From UBA6115 sp964534515 (GTDB taxonomy: Bacteria; Bacillota; Clostridia; Christensenellales; Aristaeellaceae), in contig CAZHPW010000080.1 in the NCBI GenBank assembly GCA_964534515.1, forward strand, positions 1-11,004: a stretch of 11,004 nucleotides of DNA. The letters run 5' to 3'. The notes below the pieces were generated by a model that did no database searches, had not been told where the DNA came from, and was given only the letters and a program-made list of their open reading frames with translations. Within the stretch, counting starts at the first letter, position 1, and each line of letters begins with the position of its first letter. Made by a program: the position numbers and the translations under genes. Below are positions 1 through 6,636 of this stretch, one piece after another.

Positions 1-594
1 GTCCTCATCCACGCAGATGATGTTGCCGGTGTCAACCAGCAGGCCGTAGTTGCCGGTGGCCTTGTTGACGGCGTCAATGACCAATTGCACGCGGTCGGTG
101 CCGTTGACAAACTGGCCGTGGTTTTCCAGCAGGGTCATCACGCCCTTTTTCTTGGCATACTCGGACACCTTGATGGTGGCCTCGGTCATGCGGGGCAGCA
201 TCTCCTGAAAGTGCACGCCGGTGTTCTCAGACAGCTTGCGGCCCCAGCCGCCGATGTCATGGCGCATGATGGACAGGCCCAGCTCAGAAGCGATGTCCGC
301 CTCATGGCAGAGGCGCTCAATTTCTTTTTGCTGCTCATCGCCTTCCTGCAGCAGGTTGCCGGAGACGGAGTAGTTACACAGGCGGATGCCGGCGTCCTTG
401 GCCAGCTTTTTGAGGCCTTTGATTCTGTCTGTGTCAATCTTGCCGGTGTGCTCGTCATCCAGGCGGAAGCCAAAGGGCACCAGTTCAAAGACGTCCGCGC
501 CGTTCTGGGCGGCCCATTCAATGGCGTTTTCCAGGCTCATTTCGCCGCGGGAGAGCAAGCCGACCAGGGAGTAGGAGCTAAGACCGATTTTCAT
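1..594 (-). CDS. Sugar phosphate isomerase/epimerase, TIM-barrel (partial, C-terminus off the left edge)
   Basis: The first 198 residues of a protein of the xylose-isomerase-like TIM-barrel superfamily (AP endonuclease family 2 fold) are present. It opens MKIGLSSYSL, typical of the first beta strand, followed by the helix ENAIEWAAQNGADVFEL. The metal-site signatures of the family are visible: Glu157 in LLENHG and Asp188 in VDTGN. Members isomerise or epimerise sugars, sugar phosphates or inositols with a divalent metal; the substrate cannot be read from this fragment. The ATG at 592-594 is preceded by GGAGGA at 601-606 with a 6-nt spacer, which settles the start. It begins 18 nt after folA, so it is probably the last visible gene of the thyA-folA transcription unit. 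Family members are usually about 270-300 residues, so roughly a third is missing. The reading frame is open to the window edge. The fold is confident; the reaction is unknown. Confidence 0.88.
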   Translation of the reverse strand, partial: MKIGLSSYSLVGLLSRGEMSLENAIEWAAQNGADVFELVPFGFRLDDEHTGKIDTDRIKGLKKLAKDAGIRLCNYSVSGNLLQEGDEQQKEIERLCHEADIASELGLSIMRHDIGGWGRKLSENTGVHFQEMLPRMTEATIKVSEYAKKKGVMTLLENHGQFVNGTDRVQLVIDAVNKATGNYGLLVDTGNIICVDED

Positions 595-612
595 GTTGCG
601 TCCTCCAAAGTT

Positions 613-1125
613 TTAATTTTCTGGCAGGGGTTTGACCCTGTTGTTCTTGTATTCACAAATGGTGAAGCGGTAGCCGTTTGTTTCCATCTCATCAGAGCAG
701 GAGATTTTTTCCCAGTTTGGCATTTGCTCCAGGTTGGGGAAAAACTTGTCCGCCGGCGCTTCGGCCTGCACGTGGGTGACAATCGCGCCTGTGCAGCAGT
801 CAATGAGCGCGTAGTAGACGCTGTCCCCGCCCAAGAGCATGACCTCATCCGGTGCGTAAGGCGCCAGGATTTCCTGAAGCTGGGCATAGCCCCGGGCAAT
901 GATGACGTCCTCACGCACGTAATCGGGGTTGCGGGAGAGAACGATGTTCACCCGCTTGGGCAGGGGCTTGCCGCCGGGAAAGGACTCCAGCGTCGCGCGG
1001 CCCATGACCAGCACTTTGCCGGTGGTCGCGCGGCGGAAGTGCTTTAAGTCCTCCGGCAGGTGGTAGAGCATGCTGTTGCCCTTGCCGATGGCGTAGTTTT
1101 TGTCGACGGCTACAATCGCTATCAT
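613..1125 (-). CDS. folA: Dihydrofolate reductase
   Basis: A 170-residue DHFR of normal length. It reduces 7,8-dihydrofolate to tetrahydrofolate with NADPH in the cytosol. The N-terminal strand MIAIVAVDKNYAIGKGN, the catalytic acid Asp26 in HLPEDLKHF, the NADPH-binding segments MGRATLES (41-48) and LLGGDSVYYAL (98-107), and the late T-H-V...FFPNL strand (118-132) are all in family order. The tryptophan that normally precedes the acidic helix (Trp22 of the E. coli enzyme) is Tyr21 here. To my knowledge clostridial DHFRs often vary at this spot, so I read it as a lineage feature and not a defect. The ATG lies 3 nt after the thyA stop, and its ribosome site (GGCGGAG) lies inside the last thyA codons, which implies translational coupling. 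Function follows from the neighbourhood: ThyA generates the dihydrofolate that this enzyme recycles. Confidence 0.96.
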   Translation of the reverse strand: MIAIVAVDKNYAIGKGNSMLYHLPEDLKHFRRATTGKVLVMGRATLESFPGGKPLPKRVNIVLSRNPDYVREDVIIARGYAQLQEILAPYAPDEVMLLGGDSVYYALIDCCTGAIVTHVQAEAPADKFFPNLEQMPNWEKISCSDEMETNGYRFTICEYKNNRVKPLPEN

Positions 1126-1128
1126 CTT

Positions 1129-1968
1129 TTACTCCGCCACGGGGATTTTGTGCGCGAAGGGGGAGAAGAGGTAGTTTTCCAGGGTGATGTCAGAAGCCTC
1201 ATAATCCATGAAGTCGGCCTTTTTGTTGATGAGCAGTTTGGGCGCGGGCAGTGGTTTCTTTTGGATGAGCTCCTCCACCAGGGGCACATGGCGGTCATAA
1301 ATGTGCGCGTCCGCGATGACGTGGATAAATTCGCCGACTTCAAGGCCGGACACAGAGGCAAACAGGTGGGTAAGCACCGCGTACTGGGCGACGTTCCAGT
1401 TGTTCGCGGTCAGCATGTCCTGGCTGCGCTGGTTTAAGATGGCGTTGAGCGTCTTGCCGGAGACATTGAAGGTCATGGAATATGCGCAGGGGTAAAGCGC
1501 CATCTCGTTTAAGTCCTGGTGAACGTAGAGGTTGGTCATGATGCGGCGGGACTGCGGGTTGTTTTTCAGGTCATAGAGCACGCGCTCCACCTGGTCAAAC
1601 AGGCCTTCTTTGTACCGGTGCTTTACGCCCAGCTGGTAGCCGTAAGCCTTGCCGATGCTGCCGTTTTCATCCGCCCACTGGTCCCAGATGCGGCTGTTCA
1701 GTTCATTGACGTTGTTGGACTTTTTCTGCCATATCCAGAGCAGTTCATCCACGCAGGTGTGAAGGCGGGTCTGTCTGAGGGTCAGGATGGGAAACTCCTC
1801 TTTGAGGTTGTAGCGGTTCACCAGCCCAAATTTCTTGATGGTGTGCGCGGGGGTGCCGTCCTGCCACTTGGGGCGCACGTCAAGACCCTTATTCCAGACG
1901 CCGGTTGAGAGGATTTCTTTGATGTTGCTGATAAATACGGTATCCGCGTAGCTCATTGGCAAACCCAC
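1129..1968 (-). CDS. thyA: Thymidylate synthase (ThyA)
   Basis: Converts dUMP to dTMP using methylene-tetrahydrofolate, releasing dihydrofolate. It is 279 residues from the GTG at 1966-1968, or 275 from the ATG at 1954-1956. Family landmarks seen (GTG numbering): the arginine segment SRRIMTNLY (140-148), the active-site Cys161 in ALYPCAYSMTF, the dUMP-binding QRSQDM (180-185), NNWNVAQYA (189-197) and DAHIYDRH (220-227). The motif PCA replaces the commoner PCH after the catalytic cysteine, and WN replaces FN in the nucleotide loop. Both are familiar to me from clostridial ThyA proteins. Start choice is uncertain: GTG has a GGAG at 1979-1982 with a 10-nt spacer, while homologues as I recall them begin MSYAD, which matches the ATG, but that ATG lacks a good ribosome site. 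It follows the rhomboid gene with no terminator between them and is coupled to folA. Confidence 0.95.
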   Translation of the reverse strand: MGLPMSYADTVFISNIKEILSTGVWNKGLDVRPKWQDGTPAHTIKKFGLVNRYNLKEEFPILTLRQTRLHTCVDELLWIWQKKSNNVNELNSRIWDQWADENGSIGKAYGYQLGVKHRYKEGLFDQVERVLYDLKNNPQSRRIMTNLYVHQDLNEMALYPCAYSMTFNVSGKTLNAILNQRSQDMLTANNWNVAQYAVLTHLFASVSGLEVGEFIHVIADAHIYDRHVPLVEELIQKKPLPAPKLLINKKADFMDYEASDITLENYLFSPFAHKIPVAE

Positions 1969-2018
1969 TTTCTTTTTGCTCCAACCATTCTACATGATAA
2001 CGCGCCGGTTTTCCATGC

Positions 2019-2624
2019 TCAGACAGGGCGATTTGTGTTCTTTTCCGGCGGGAACACAAGGCCAAAGCCCACGCCGCAAAGCCCGCCGATGATGTGCGCG
2101 AGCTGGGAGATATTATCCCTCTGGAACATGCCCAGCACCTCCTGGCCAAGGTAAATCAGCGCTACCAGCACCAGGGTTAAGGGGATTTTGCTGGTCTTGC
2201 GCGTGGAGGCCGCGGACAGGAGAATCAGCATAAACACAATGCCCGAAGCGCCCAGGGAGGCGGTGTAGGGCGAAAAGAGCAGGTGCAGCACGCCGGTTAC
2301 CAGCGCGGTGATGGCAAACATCAGCGCGGTCTTGCCCGAGCCATAGCGGCTCTCCACCATTGGGGAGAGCAGAAGGAACATCGCCATGTTGTTGGCGAAA
2401 TGGGCAAAATCCGCGTGCCCCAGCACGTGCAAAAACAGCCTGGGGTAAAAGAGCACCTGGCTCATGGGTGCCTTGTAGACGGAGAACAGCGCCCGGGTAC
2501 TCCGCCCGCCGGTTAATAGGCCCAAGACCAGCGCGATGAGGGAGAGCGCCATAAAGCCCAGGGTCACAGGGGAGGAGAACTCCAGCCAGGCCTTGGGGTT
2601 TAATTTCTGCCAGAACTTTTTCAT
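2019..2624 (-). CDS. Rhomboid family intramembrane serine protease
   Basis: A 201-residue polytopic membrane protein with about six hydrophobic spans. It carries the rhomboid signature: HFANN (His75 and Asn79, the oxyanion-side H-x-x-x-N pattern), the nucleophile Ser127 in LGASGIVF, and His177 in the last span (LAHIIGGLCG), giving the Ser-His catalytic dyad. Rhomboids cleave single-span membrane proteins inside the bilayer; the substrate is unknown. The N-terminus is short and basic (MKKFWQKLNPKAW) and there is no extra soluble domain. The ATG at 2622-2624 has a strong site, AGGAGGA, at 2628-2634. That site directly touches the T-run of the terminator following pmbA, so transcripts reaching this gene must either read through that hairpin or start just before it. 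The gene lies about 50 nt upstream of thyA without an intervening terminator, so cotranscription with thyA is plausible. Family confident; biological role not known. Confidence 0.93.
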   Translation of the reverse strand: MKKFWQKLNPKAWLEFSSPVTLGFMALSLIALVLGLLTGGRSTRALFSVYKAPMSQVLFYPRLFLHVLGHADFAHFANNMAMFLLLSPMVESRYGSGKTALMFAITALVTGVLHLLFSPYTASLGASGIVFMLILLSAASTRKTSKIPLTLVLVALIYLGQEVLGMFQRDNISQLAHIIGGLCGVGFGLVFPPEKNTNRPV

Positions 2625-2627
2625 CGT

Positions 2628-2634
2628 TCCTCCT
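2628..2634 (-). promoter_or_regulatory. Rhomboid ribosome binding site abutting terminator T-tract
   Basis: AGGAGGA on the minus strand, 3 nt from the rhomboid ATG. The base next to its 5' end is the last T of the six-T run that follows the pmbA hairpin, so terminator and translation-initiation signal are contiguous. Confidence 0.8.
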
Positions 2635-2669
2635 AAAAAACTGCCCGAAACCGGCTTGGTTTCGGGCAG
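2635..2669 (-). terminator. Intrinsic terminator after pmbA
   Basis: A perfect 12-bp stem: arms 2641-2652 (CTGCCCGAAACC on the plus strand) and 2658-2669, with a 5-nt loop at 2653-2657. On the minus strand it is followed by six Ts (2640-2635). It starts 14 nt after the pmbA stop codon. Strong GC-rich stem plus T-run is the standard Rho-independent form. In the plus direction there is no T-run, so it acts on leftward transcription. Confidence 0.9.
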
Positions 2670-2683
2670 GAAAGTGGTATTGA

Positions 2684-3979
2684 TTATTGACCGGAGATGG
2701 TGATGCCGCCCACAGCCAGGTAGGGCAGGGAGCCGGTGCCGTCCTCCACGGTCTCACGGGAGATGCCCTCTACGCGGTTGAGCATGTCGGCCAGGTTGCC
2801 GGCTATCATTGTTTCGCTGACCGCGCTGCCGATTTTGCCGTCCTCAATGAGGAAGGAGTTCTTGGCCACGCCGGAGAACTCGCCGCTGGCGCCGGACGCG
2901 CCGCCGGAATAGCGGGAGACCAGCAGGCCCTTTTTGGTGTTTTTAATCAGCTCATCCACGCTGGTTTCGCCCGGCTTCATCACCAGGGCAAAGCTGCTGT
3001 TGGGCGCGCGGCGGTTGCCGGTCTTGTTCGCGCCGTAGGCGGACAGCATGAACTGCTTGAGCACGCCGTTTTCAATCAGGTCATAATCCTGAGCCTCAAA
3101 GCCCTCCCCGGTGTAGGTCTGGCCAATGACCACGCGCTCATTCCCGGGGGCTACATGGATGGTGATGCGCTCATCGGCCACCTTCGTGTTGACTTTGTCC
3201 TTCCACTTACTGGTGCCGTCCAGCAGCGTGCCGTCAGAAGCGAAGTTGGAAATCAACTCGCCCAGCATGCCGCCTAAGCAATCCGGCGTAAAGATGACGG
3301 TGCCCTCATACTTGCCCTTGGCAGGCACGGTGTGAATCTGGTTTTCCGCGTCCTTGAGGTTCTGCTTCAGGCTGGCCATCTCAATAAAGGGCTTGTCCAA
3401 GTCCTTTACATAGAAGCCCGCGCCGTTAAAGGAGGAGGACTTGTCGCCCTCGTGGCCGGAAAACATCATGGACACGCCGTAATAGCCGGCGGTTGTCGTA
3501 TATTTCACGCCGTGGCTGTTGAGGTAGACGCCCGTTTTCATGGTGTGGTCGGTGGTCACCTGCTCCAAAATCACCTTGGGGTAGTTTTGGTGCACGGTGT
3601 CAATCAGTTCCTGGGTGCGGGCAAACAGCTTTTCCATGTCCGGCTCAATGTCGCCGGAGACCACTTCCTTCTGGCCTTCCCGGGCAAACTCCCACGCGGG
3701 GTCAGCCTGGCCGGCTTCGGCGGAGGACACGCAGTCCGTCGCCGCGGACGCGATGGCGTCCTCCTCAAAGCTGTTGCTGTTGACCGTGCCGCGCTTCTGG
3801 CCCTTTAGGGCCTGCAGGCTCAGGCTGTGGTCCAGGGTGGTGCGAAGCAGGGTAAACTTTCCGCCCTCCACGTTAAACTCGCTCTTTTTGCTGGTGATGG
3901 CCTGGGCGCTTGATTCCTCCGCGCCCAAAGCGGTCATTTTCTCTATCGCCTGGGTGGCGGCTTGCAGTTCTTTGCTCAT
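2684..3979 (-). CDS. pmbA: TldD/PmbA family protein, PmbA (TldE) subunit
   Basis: A 431-residue member of the TldD/PmbA family, the non-catalytic-type partner. In E. coli, TldD and PmbA (TldE) form a heterodimeric metalloprotease that matures microcin B17 and degrades the antitoxin CcdA; native substrates in clostridia are unknown. The N-terminal half is a substrate-channel type domain. The C-terminal half shows the glycine-rich family segment SRYSGGASGASGEFSGVAKN followed by FLIEDGKIG and the terminal SETMIAGNL...VEGIS block. It lacks the HExxxH metal motif, as expected for PmbA. The ATG at 3977-3979 is one base after the tldD stop (TAAGATG), and its ribosome site (GGAGGG) lies in the final tldD codons, so the two subunits are made together. 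It ends at a strong terminator, closing the tldD-pmbA unit. Confidence 0.94.
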   Translation of the reverse strand: MSKELQAATQAIEKMTALGAEESSAQAITSKKSEFNVEGGKFTLLRTTLDHSLSLQALKGQKRGTVNSNSFEEDAIASAATDCVSSAEAGQADPAWEFAREGQKEVVSGDIEPDMEKLFARTQELIDTVHQNYPKVILEQVTTDHTMKTGVYLNSHGVKYTTTAGYYGVSMMFSGHEGDKSSSFNGAGFYVKDLDKPFIEMASLKQNLKDAENQIHTVPAKGKYEGTVIFTPDCLGGMLGELISNFASDGTLLDGTSKWKDKVNTKVADERITIHVAPGNERVVIGQTYTGEGFEAQDYDLIENGVLKQFMLSAYGANKTGNRRAPNSSFALVMKPGETSVDELIKNTKKGLLVSRYSGGASGASGEFSGVAKNSFLIEDGKIGSAVSETMIAGNLADMLNRVEGISRETVEDGTGSLPYLAVGGITISGQ

Positions 3980-3980
3980 C

Positions 3981-5366
3981 TTATTTCCCTCCTACCATCA
4001 CTTTGCAGCGCAGCTCCGGCCCGCCCATGCCCACCGGCATGGGTTGCTTCTTGCCGCAGAAGCCGGAGGAGGCCCAGGTCATGGTGTCTGAGACCATGTC
4101 AACGCTCTTTAGCATGTCAAAGGCGACGCCGGAAATCGTGGTGTCAAACAGGGCGCGGCCCAGTTTGCCGTTCTTGATTTCATAGCCGGTCACCACGCCA
4201 AACATGAACTCACCCGTGGTGTCCGCCTGGCCGTTGTTGGTGTTGACCAGGTAGTAGCCGTCCTCGGTATTGGCAATCATATCGGCCAATTTGTTGGGCC
4301 CGGGGTGGACGGCTGTGTTGCGCATGCGAATCAAAGGCTCGTCATTAAACGCGTAGGCCCTGGCGTTGCCGCGCGGCTGCATGTTGTAATGCCGTCCCAG
4401 CTCGCGGTTGACCATGTAGCCCACCAGCTTGCCGTTGCGGATGAGCTCCGCGTCCTCAGCCAGGACGCCCTCATCATCCACGTACACGGGCAGGGGCGCC
4501 GTCTCGCCAAAGGCGGTGTGCGCGAAATCGGTCATGGAGACCAGCGGGCTTGCGACCATTTGGTTGAGCATCGGGCCCGCGACAGAGCCGCCCAGCACCA
4601 GGTCGGCTTCCACCGTGTGGCCAACCGCCTCATGCGCGAGGATGCCGGAGAGGATGCCGGACAAAATCACGGTCTTTAACCCGGCCTCGGCGAACACGCC
4701 TTCCTTTTTCTTCATCAGGTGGGTGTACAACTGGTCAATCCCGCCGTACAGTTTGGCTGGGTCGGTGAAGTTCACGTCAAAGGTGCCCCTGGCGCCAAAG
4801 GGCTGGAACACCTCAACCGGCATGCCGTCCTTGGTCATTGCCGACATCATCACATAGATGTAGGAGCGCGGCGCCAAGAGGTGGCTTTGGTAGCCGTCGC
4901 TGGTCAGCAGCTGCTTTTCCATGCTGTCGGCCGTAGCCACGATGGTGCGGCTGGTCAAATCCGGGTATTTCTTCTGGATGTAGTCATCCACCGCGCTTAC
5001 AAAATCCAGGTAGCGCTTCTGTTCCACATCTTTAAAGTCCGCCTGCGCAGGCATCACGCCCTTCATGATGTCGGGCAGCGCGCCCTTACCGGGCTTGGTT
5101 TTTGAATCCAGGAACACCGCGTTTTTGGACGCGGTCTGCAGCGCCCTTTTCGCGGCCTCGGCGCTCAGGTCGGCCGCGGACGCGAAGCCGTACACGCCGT
5201 TCTCATACACCCTGGCCGACACGCCCTGGCTGTCCTGCCTGGTGTTGCCCACCAGGTTGCCGTTTAACAGCACCACACGCCGCGCCAAGCTCCTCTGCGC
5301 GCGCAATTCCGAGTGTGCCCCCGGCACAAAACTCCCGCTCAGGGAGGATACAATGTCTTTAATCAA
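3981..5366 (-). CDS. tldD: TldD metalloprotease subunit
   Basis: A 461-residue catalytic subunit of the TldD/PmbA protease. The zinc motif HEAVGH (His245, Glu246, His250) in LAHEAVGHTVEAD is the family signature. A C-terminal cysteine, Cys437 in SSGFCGKKQPMPVG, sits where the third metal ligand is expected. Downstream come the family blocks VYVDDEGVLAED (295-306) and NTNNGQADTTGEFMFG (375-390). The start is a TTG at 5364-5366: no in-frame ATG is suitably placed, the protein begins in register with the family, and AAGGAGG lies 7 nt upstream. The gene has its own promoter about 40 nt upstream and is the first gene of the tldD-pmbA operon. Length and motifs look intact. Which peptides it processes is not shown by the sequence: I see no bacteriocin precursor, RiPP enzyme or toxin-antitoxin gene nearby, so a general proteolytic role is the conservative reading. 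Confidence 0.95.
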   Translation of the reverse strand: MIKDIVSSLSGSFVPGAHSELRAQRSLARRVVLLNGNLVGNTRQDSQGVSARVYENGVYGFASAADLSAEAAKRALQTASKNAVFLDSKTKPGKGALPDIMKGVMPAQADFKDVEQKRYLDFVSAVDDYIQKKYPDLTSRTIVATADSMEKQLLTSDGYQSHLLAPRSYIYVMMSAMTKDGMPVEVFQPFGARGTFDVNFTDPAKLYGGIDQLYTHLMKKKEGVFAEAGLKTVILSGILSGILAHEAVGHTVEADLVLGGSVAGPMLNQMVASPLVSMTDFAHTAFGETAPLPVYVDDEGVLAEDAELIRNGKLVGYMVNRELGRHYNMQPRGNARAYAFNDEPLIRMRNTAVHPGPNKLADMIANTEDGYYLVNTNNGQADTTGEFMFGVVTGYEIKNGKLGRALFDTTISGVAFDMLKSVDMVSDTMTWASSGFCGKKQPMPVGMGGPELRCKVMVGGK

Positions 5367-5372
5367 GTTTTT

Positions 5373-5380
5373 GCCTCCTT
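5373..5380 (-). promoter_or_regulatory. Ribosome binding site deciding the tldD TTG start
   Basis: AAGGAGGC on the minus strand, 7 nt (from the end of AAGGAGG) before the TTG at 5366-5364. A near-consensus site at ideal spacing supports TTG as the true initiation codon. Confidence 0.8.
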
Positions 5381-5392
5381 CTTGGCGTTATA

Positions 5393-5428
5393 AAACACCG
5401 TCCCATTATAACAGAATCGGCGGTGTTT
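5393..5428. promoter_or_regulatory. Inverted repeat framing the tldD promoter (candidate operator)
   Basis: AAACACCG at 5393-5400 and its exact complement CGGTGTTT at 5421-5428 are separated by 20 bases. One arm covers the predicted transcription start and the other fills the spacer up to the edge of the -35 box, with the -10 box between them. This is where a dimeric regulator, or two dimers, could block RNA polymerase. No regulator gene is visible in the window. It could instead form a long-looped hairpin, or be chance. Confidence 0.4.
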
Positions 5429-5433
5429 CACAA
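5405..5433 (-). promoter_or_regulatory. Sigma-A type promoter of tldD-pmbA
   Basis: On the minus strand the -35 box is TTGTGA (5433-5428, 4 of 6 consensus), the spacer is exactly 17 nt, and the -10 box is a perfect TATAAT (5410-5405). Transcription would start near 5398, giving a leader of about 30 nt that contains the tldD ribosome site. It is the best promoter visible in the window. Confidence 0.75.
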
Positions 5434-5600
5434 AATGAGGGGACGGGGAGGTCGAATGAGCGGGGTACAGTCCAGGGACCTTCCTTTTCTTTGAAAAGAA
5501 AAGGAACAAAAGAAACTTTACCGATATATCTAATAGATTCCAAAGTTTTCAGAGGGGTCTGGGGAGCGCTTTTACAAAAGCGCTCCCCGGCGTCCCAAAT
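5434..5600. repeat. Cluster of inverted repeats between tldD promoter and esterase terminator
   Basis: This non-coding stretch contains three nested-spaced inverted repeats: TTCCTTTTCTT (5481-5491) with its exact complement at 5496-5506 around a 4-nt loop; AAACTTT (5513-5519) with AAAGTTT (5542-5548); and GGGGAGCGCTTTT (5561-5573) with its exact complement at 5576-5588 around only 2 nt. The A/T-rich first hairpin resembles intergenic repeats I have seen in many bacterial genomes, but only one copy exists in this window, so membership in a dispersed repeat family is inference. I see no gene on either strand here. Confidence 0.55.
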
Positions 5601-5622
5601 AAAAAGCGCTTGCGCGCTTTTT
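5601..5622 (-). terminator. Intrinsic terminator after the CE7 esterase gene
   Basis: A 9-bp stem (arms 5601-5609 and 5614-5622; AAAAAGCGC and its complement) with a 4-nt loop that reads GCAA in the leftward transcript, followed by TTTTTATTT-type sequence. It starts 26 nt past the esterase stop. The A-run/T-run symmetry would let it work in both directions. The GC core is only 4 bp, so its strength is moderate. Confidence 0.75.
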
Positions 5623-5648
5623 GATTTTACCAGGTTTTAGGTTGTTAT

Positions 5649-6614
5649 TTACTTCAGCAGCGGCTGCATGAACGCCCAAATCATGTCTTCCCAGCCGGGC
5701 AGAACCTCGTGTCCGAAGTCGGGCCAGAGTTCATAGGCCTTCTTGGCGGTGATCTTGTTGTAGGCGGCAAACTGGGTGGAGGGCGGGCAGATGGTGTCCA
5801 TGAGCCCGGTCAGCATCAGGGTTTCACCCCGAATGCGCTCGGCCAGGTGCTGGACATCCACATAGCCCAGTTTGGCGTAGACCTCTTTCTCGCGTTTGTG
5901 CTGGGGGTCAAAGCGGCGGAAGTAATCGCGCAGCTCTTCATACGCGTCCACCGCCAGGTCCATGTCCCAGACCCGCTGGTAATCCGTCAGGAAGGGATAA
6001 ATCGGCGCCAGGCGCGCGATTTTTGGCTCCAGCGCCGCGCAGGCCAGGGTCAGTCCGCCGCCTTGGCTGGCGCCGTAGGCGCCCACGCGTGTTTCATCCA
6101 CCTGGGGCAGGGCCATGACAATGCGGGCCAATTGCGCGGTGTCCAGGAAAATGGCGCGCATGAGCAGTTTATTCTTGTCATCATCATGCAGGCCGCGCAC
6201 AATCTGGCCAAAGAGGGTGTTGCCGTATACCCCGCCCACGTCCTCAGACTTGCCGCCCTGGCCGCGGCAGTCCATCGCCGCCACCACAAAGCCGGCCTGG
6301 GCGTAGGCCAGGTAGTTCATCCAATCCCCGGAATCGCCCTTGTAGCCGTGGAAGCGCAACAGGCCCGGGCAGTTCTCCTTGCCCTTGGGCATGAGCAGCT
6401 TGGCATAGACCTTTGCCCCGCCCACGCCTTTGAAGGTTAAGTCAAAGCAGTCAACGCCCGGCGCCTTAAAGTCGGCGGGCTTCAGATCGCAACCCGTGCC
6501 CAGGGCGTGCATTTCGGCAAGACCGGCTGCCCAGTAGGCCTCATGGTCATGGGGCTTGGGGTTGGTGCCTTTATAAACCAGCAGTTTGTCCAGGGGCATA
6601 TCAAATATGGGCAT
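5649..6614 (-). CDS. Acetyl xylan esterase / cephalosporin-C deacetylase family (CE7) alpha/beta hydrolase
   Basis: A 321-residue carbohydrate esterase family 7 protein of normal length. Enzymes of this family remove acetyl groups from xylo-oligosaccharides and other small acetylated compounds, usually in the cytosol, as hexamers. Seen: the oxyanion-region segment LLRFHGYKGDSGDW (85-98), the CE7 signature RGQGG (117-121), the nucleophile Ser183 in GASQGGG, Asp273 in TGLMDTICPPST, and His302 in DFGHEVLPGWE, completing the catalytic triad. There is no signal peptide, consistent with deacetylating imported oligosaccharides. The ATG at 6612-6614 has GGAGGA at 6619-6624. It starts 22 nt after the DUF4230 lipoprotein gene and ends at its own terminator, so it is probably the last gene of that transcript. 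However, its base composition is far richer in GC than those upstream genes, so the association may be recent. No xylanase or sugar transporter lies nearby. Confidence 0.93.
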   Translation of the reverse strand: MPIFDMPLDKLLVYKGTNPKPHDHEAYWAAGLAEMHALGTGCDLKPADFKAPGVDCFDLTFKGVGGAKVYAKLLMPKGKENCPGLLRFHGYKGDSGDWMNYLAYAQAGFVVAAMDCRGQGGKSEDVGGVYGNTLFGQIVRGLHDDDKNKLLMRAIFLDTAQLARIVMALPQVDETRVGAYGASQGGGLTLACAALEPKIARLAPIYPFLTDYQRVWDMDLAVDAYEELRDYFRRFDPQHKREKEVYAKLGYVDVQHLAERIRGETLMLTGLMDTICPPSTQFAAYNKITAKKAYELWPDFGHEVLPGWEDMIWAFMQPLLK

Positions 6615-6636
6615 GGTGTCCTCCGAAATGATTTGC

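Noticed and set aside
85..1047. A 320-codon open frame on the plus strand
   Set aside because: It lies antisense to the isomerase and folA genes, both of which have clear family motifs and ribosome sites. The plus frame has no recognisable domain and is a by-product of GC-rich codon use.
1987..2015. A possible thyA promoter (TGGAAA, 17 nt, TAGAAT on the minus strand)
   Set aside because: The predicted start would fall inside the only plausible ribosome site of thyA, leaving the mRNA without one. Cotranscription from the rhomboid gene is simpler.
2687..3277. A 196-codon plus-strand frame opposite pmbA
   Set aside because: No domain, no ribosome site, and fully opposite a confident PmbA coding region.
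3981..5366. TldD/PmbA taken as a sign of a nearby bacteriocin or RiPP cluster
   Set aside because: No precursor peptide, cyclodehydratase, radical SAM enzyme, exporter or immunity gene is visible in the window. TldD/PmbA is common in clostridia without such clusters.
5065..5640. A 191-codon plus-strand frame extending across the gap upstream of tldD
   Set aside because: Half is antisense to tldD. The rest crosses the promoter, the hairpins and the terminator; its low-complexity KRKGTKE-type translation simply reflects the inverted repeat.
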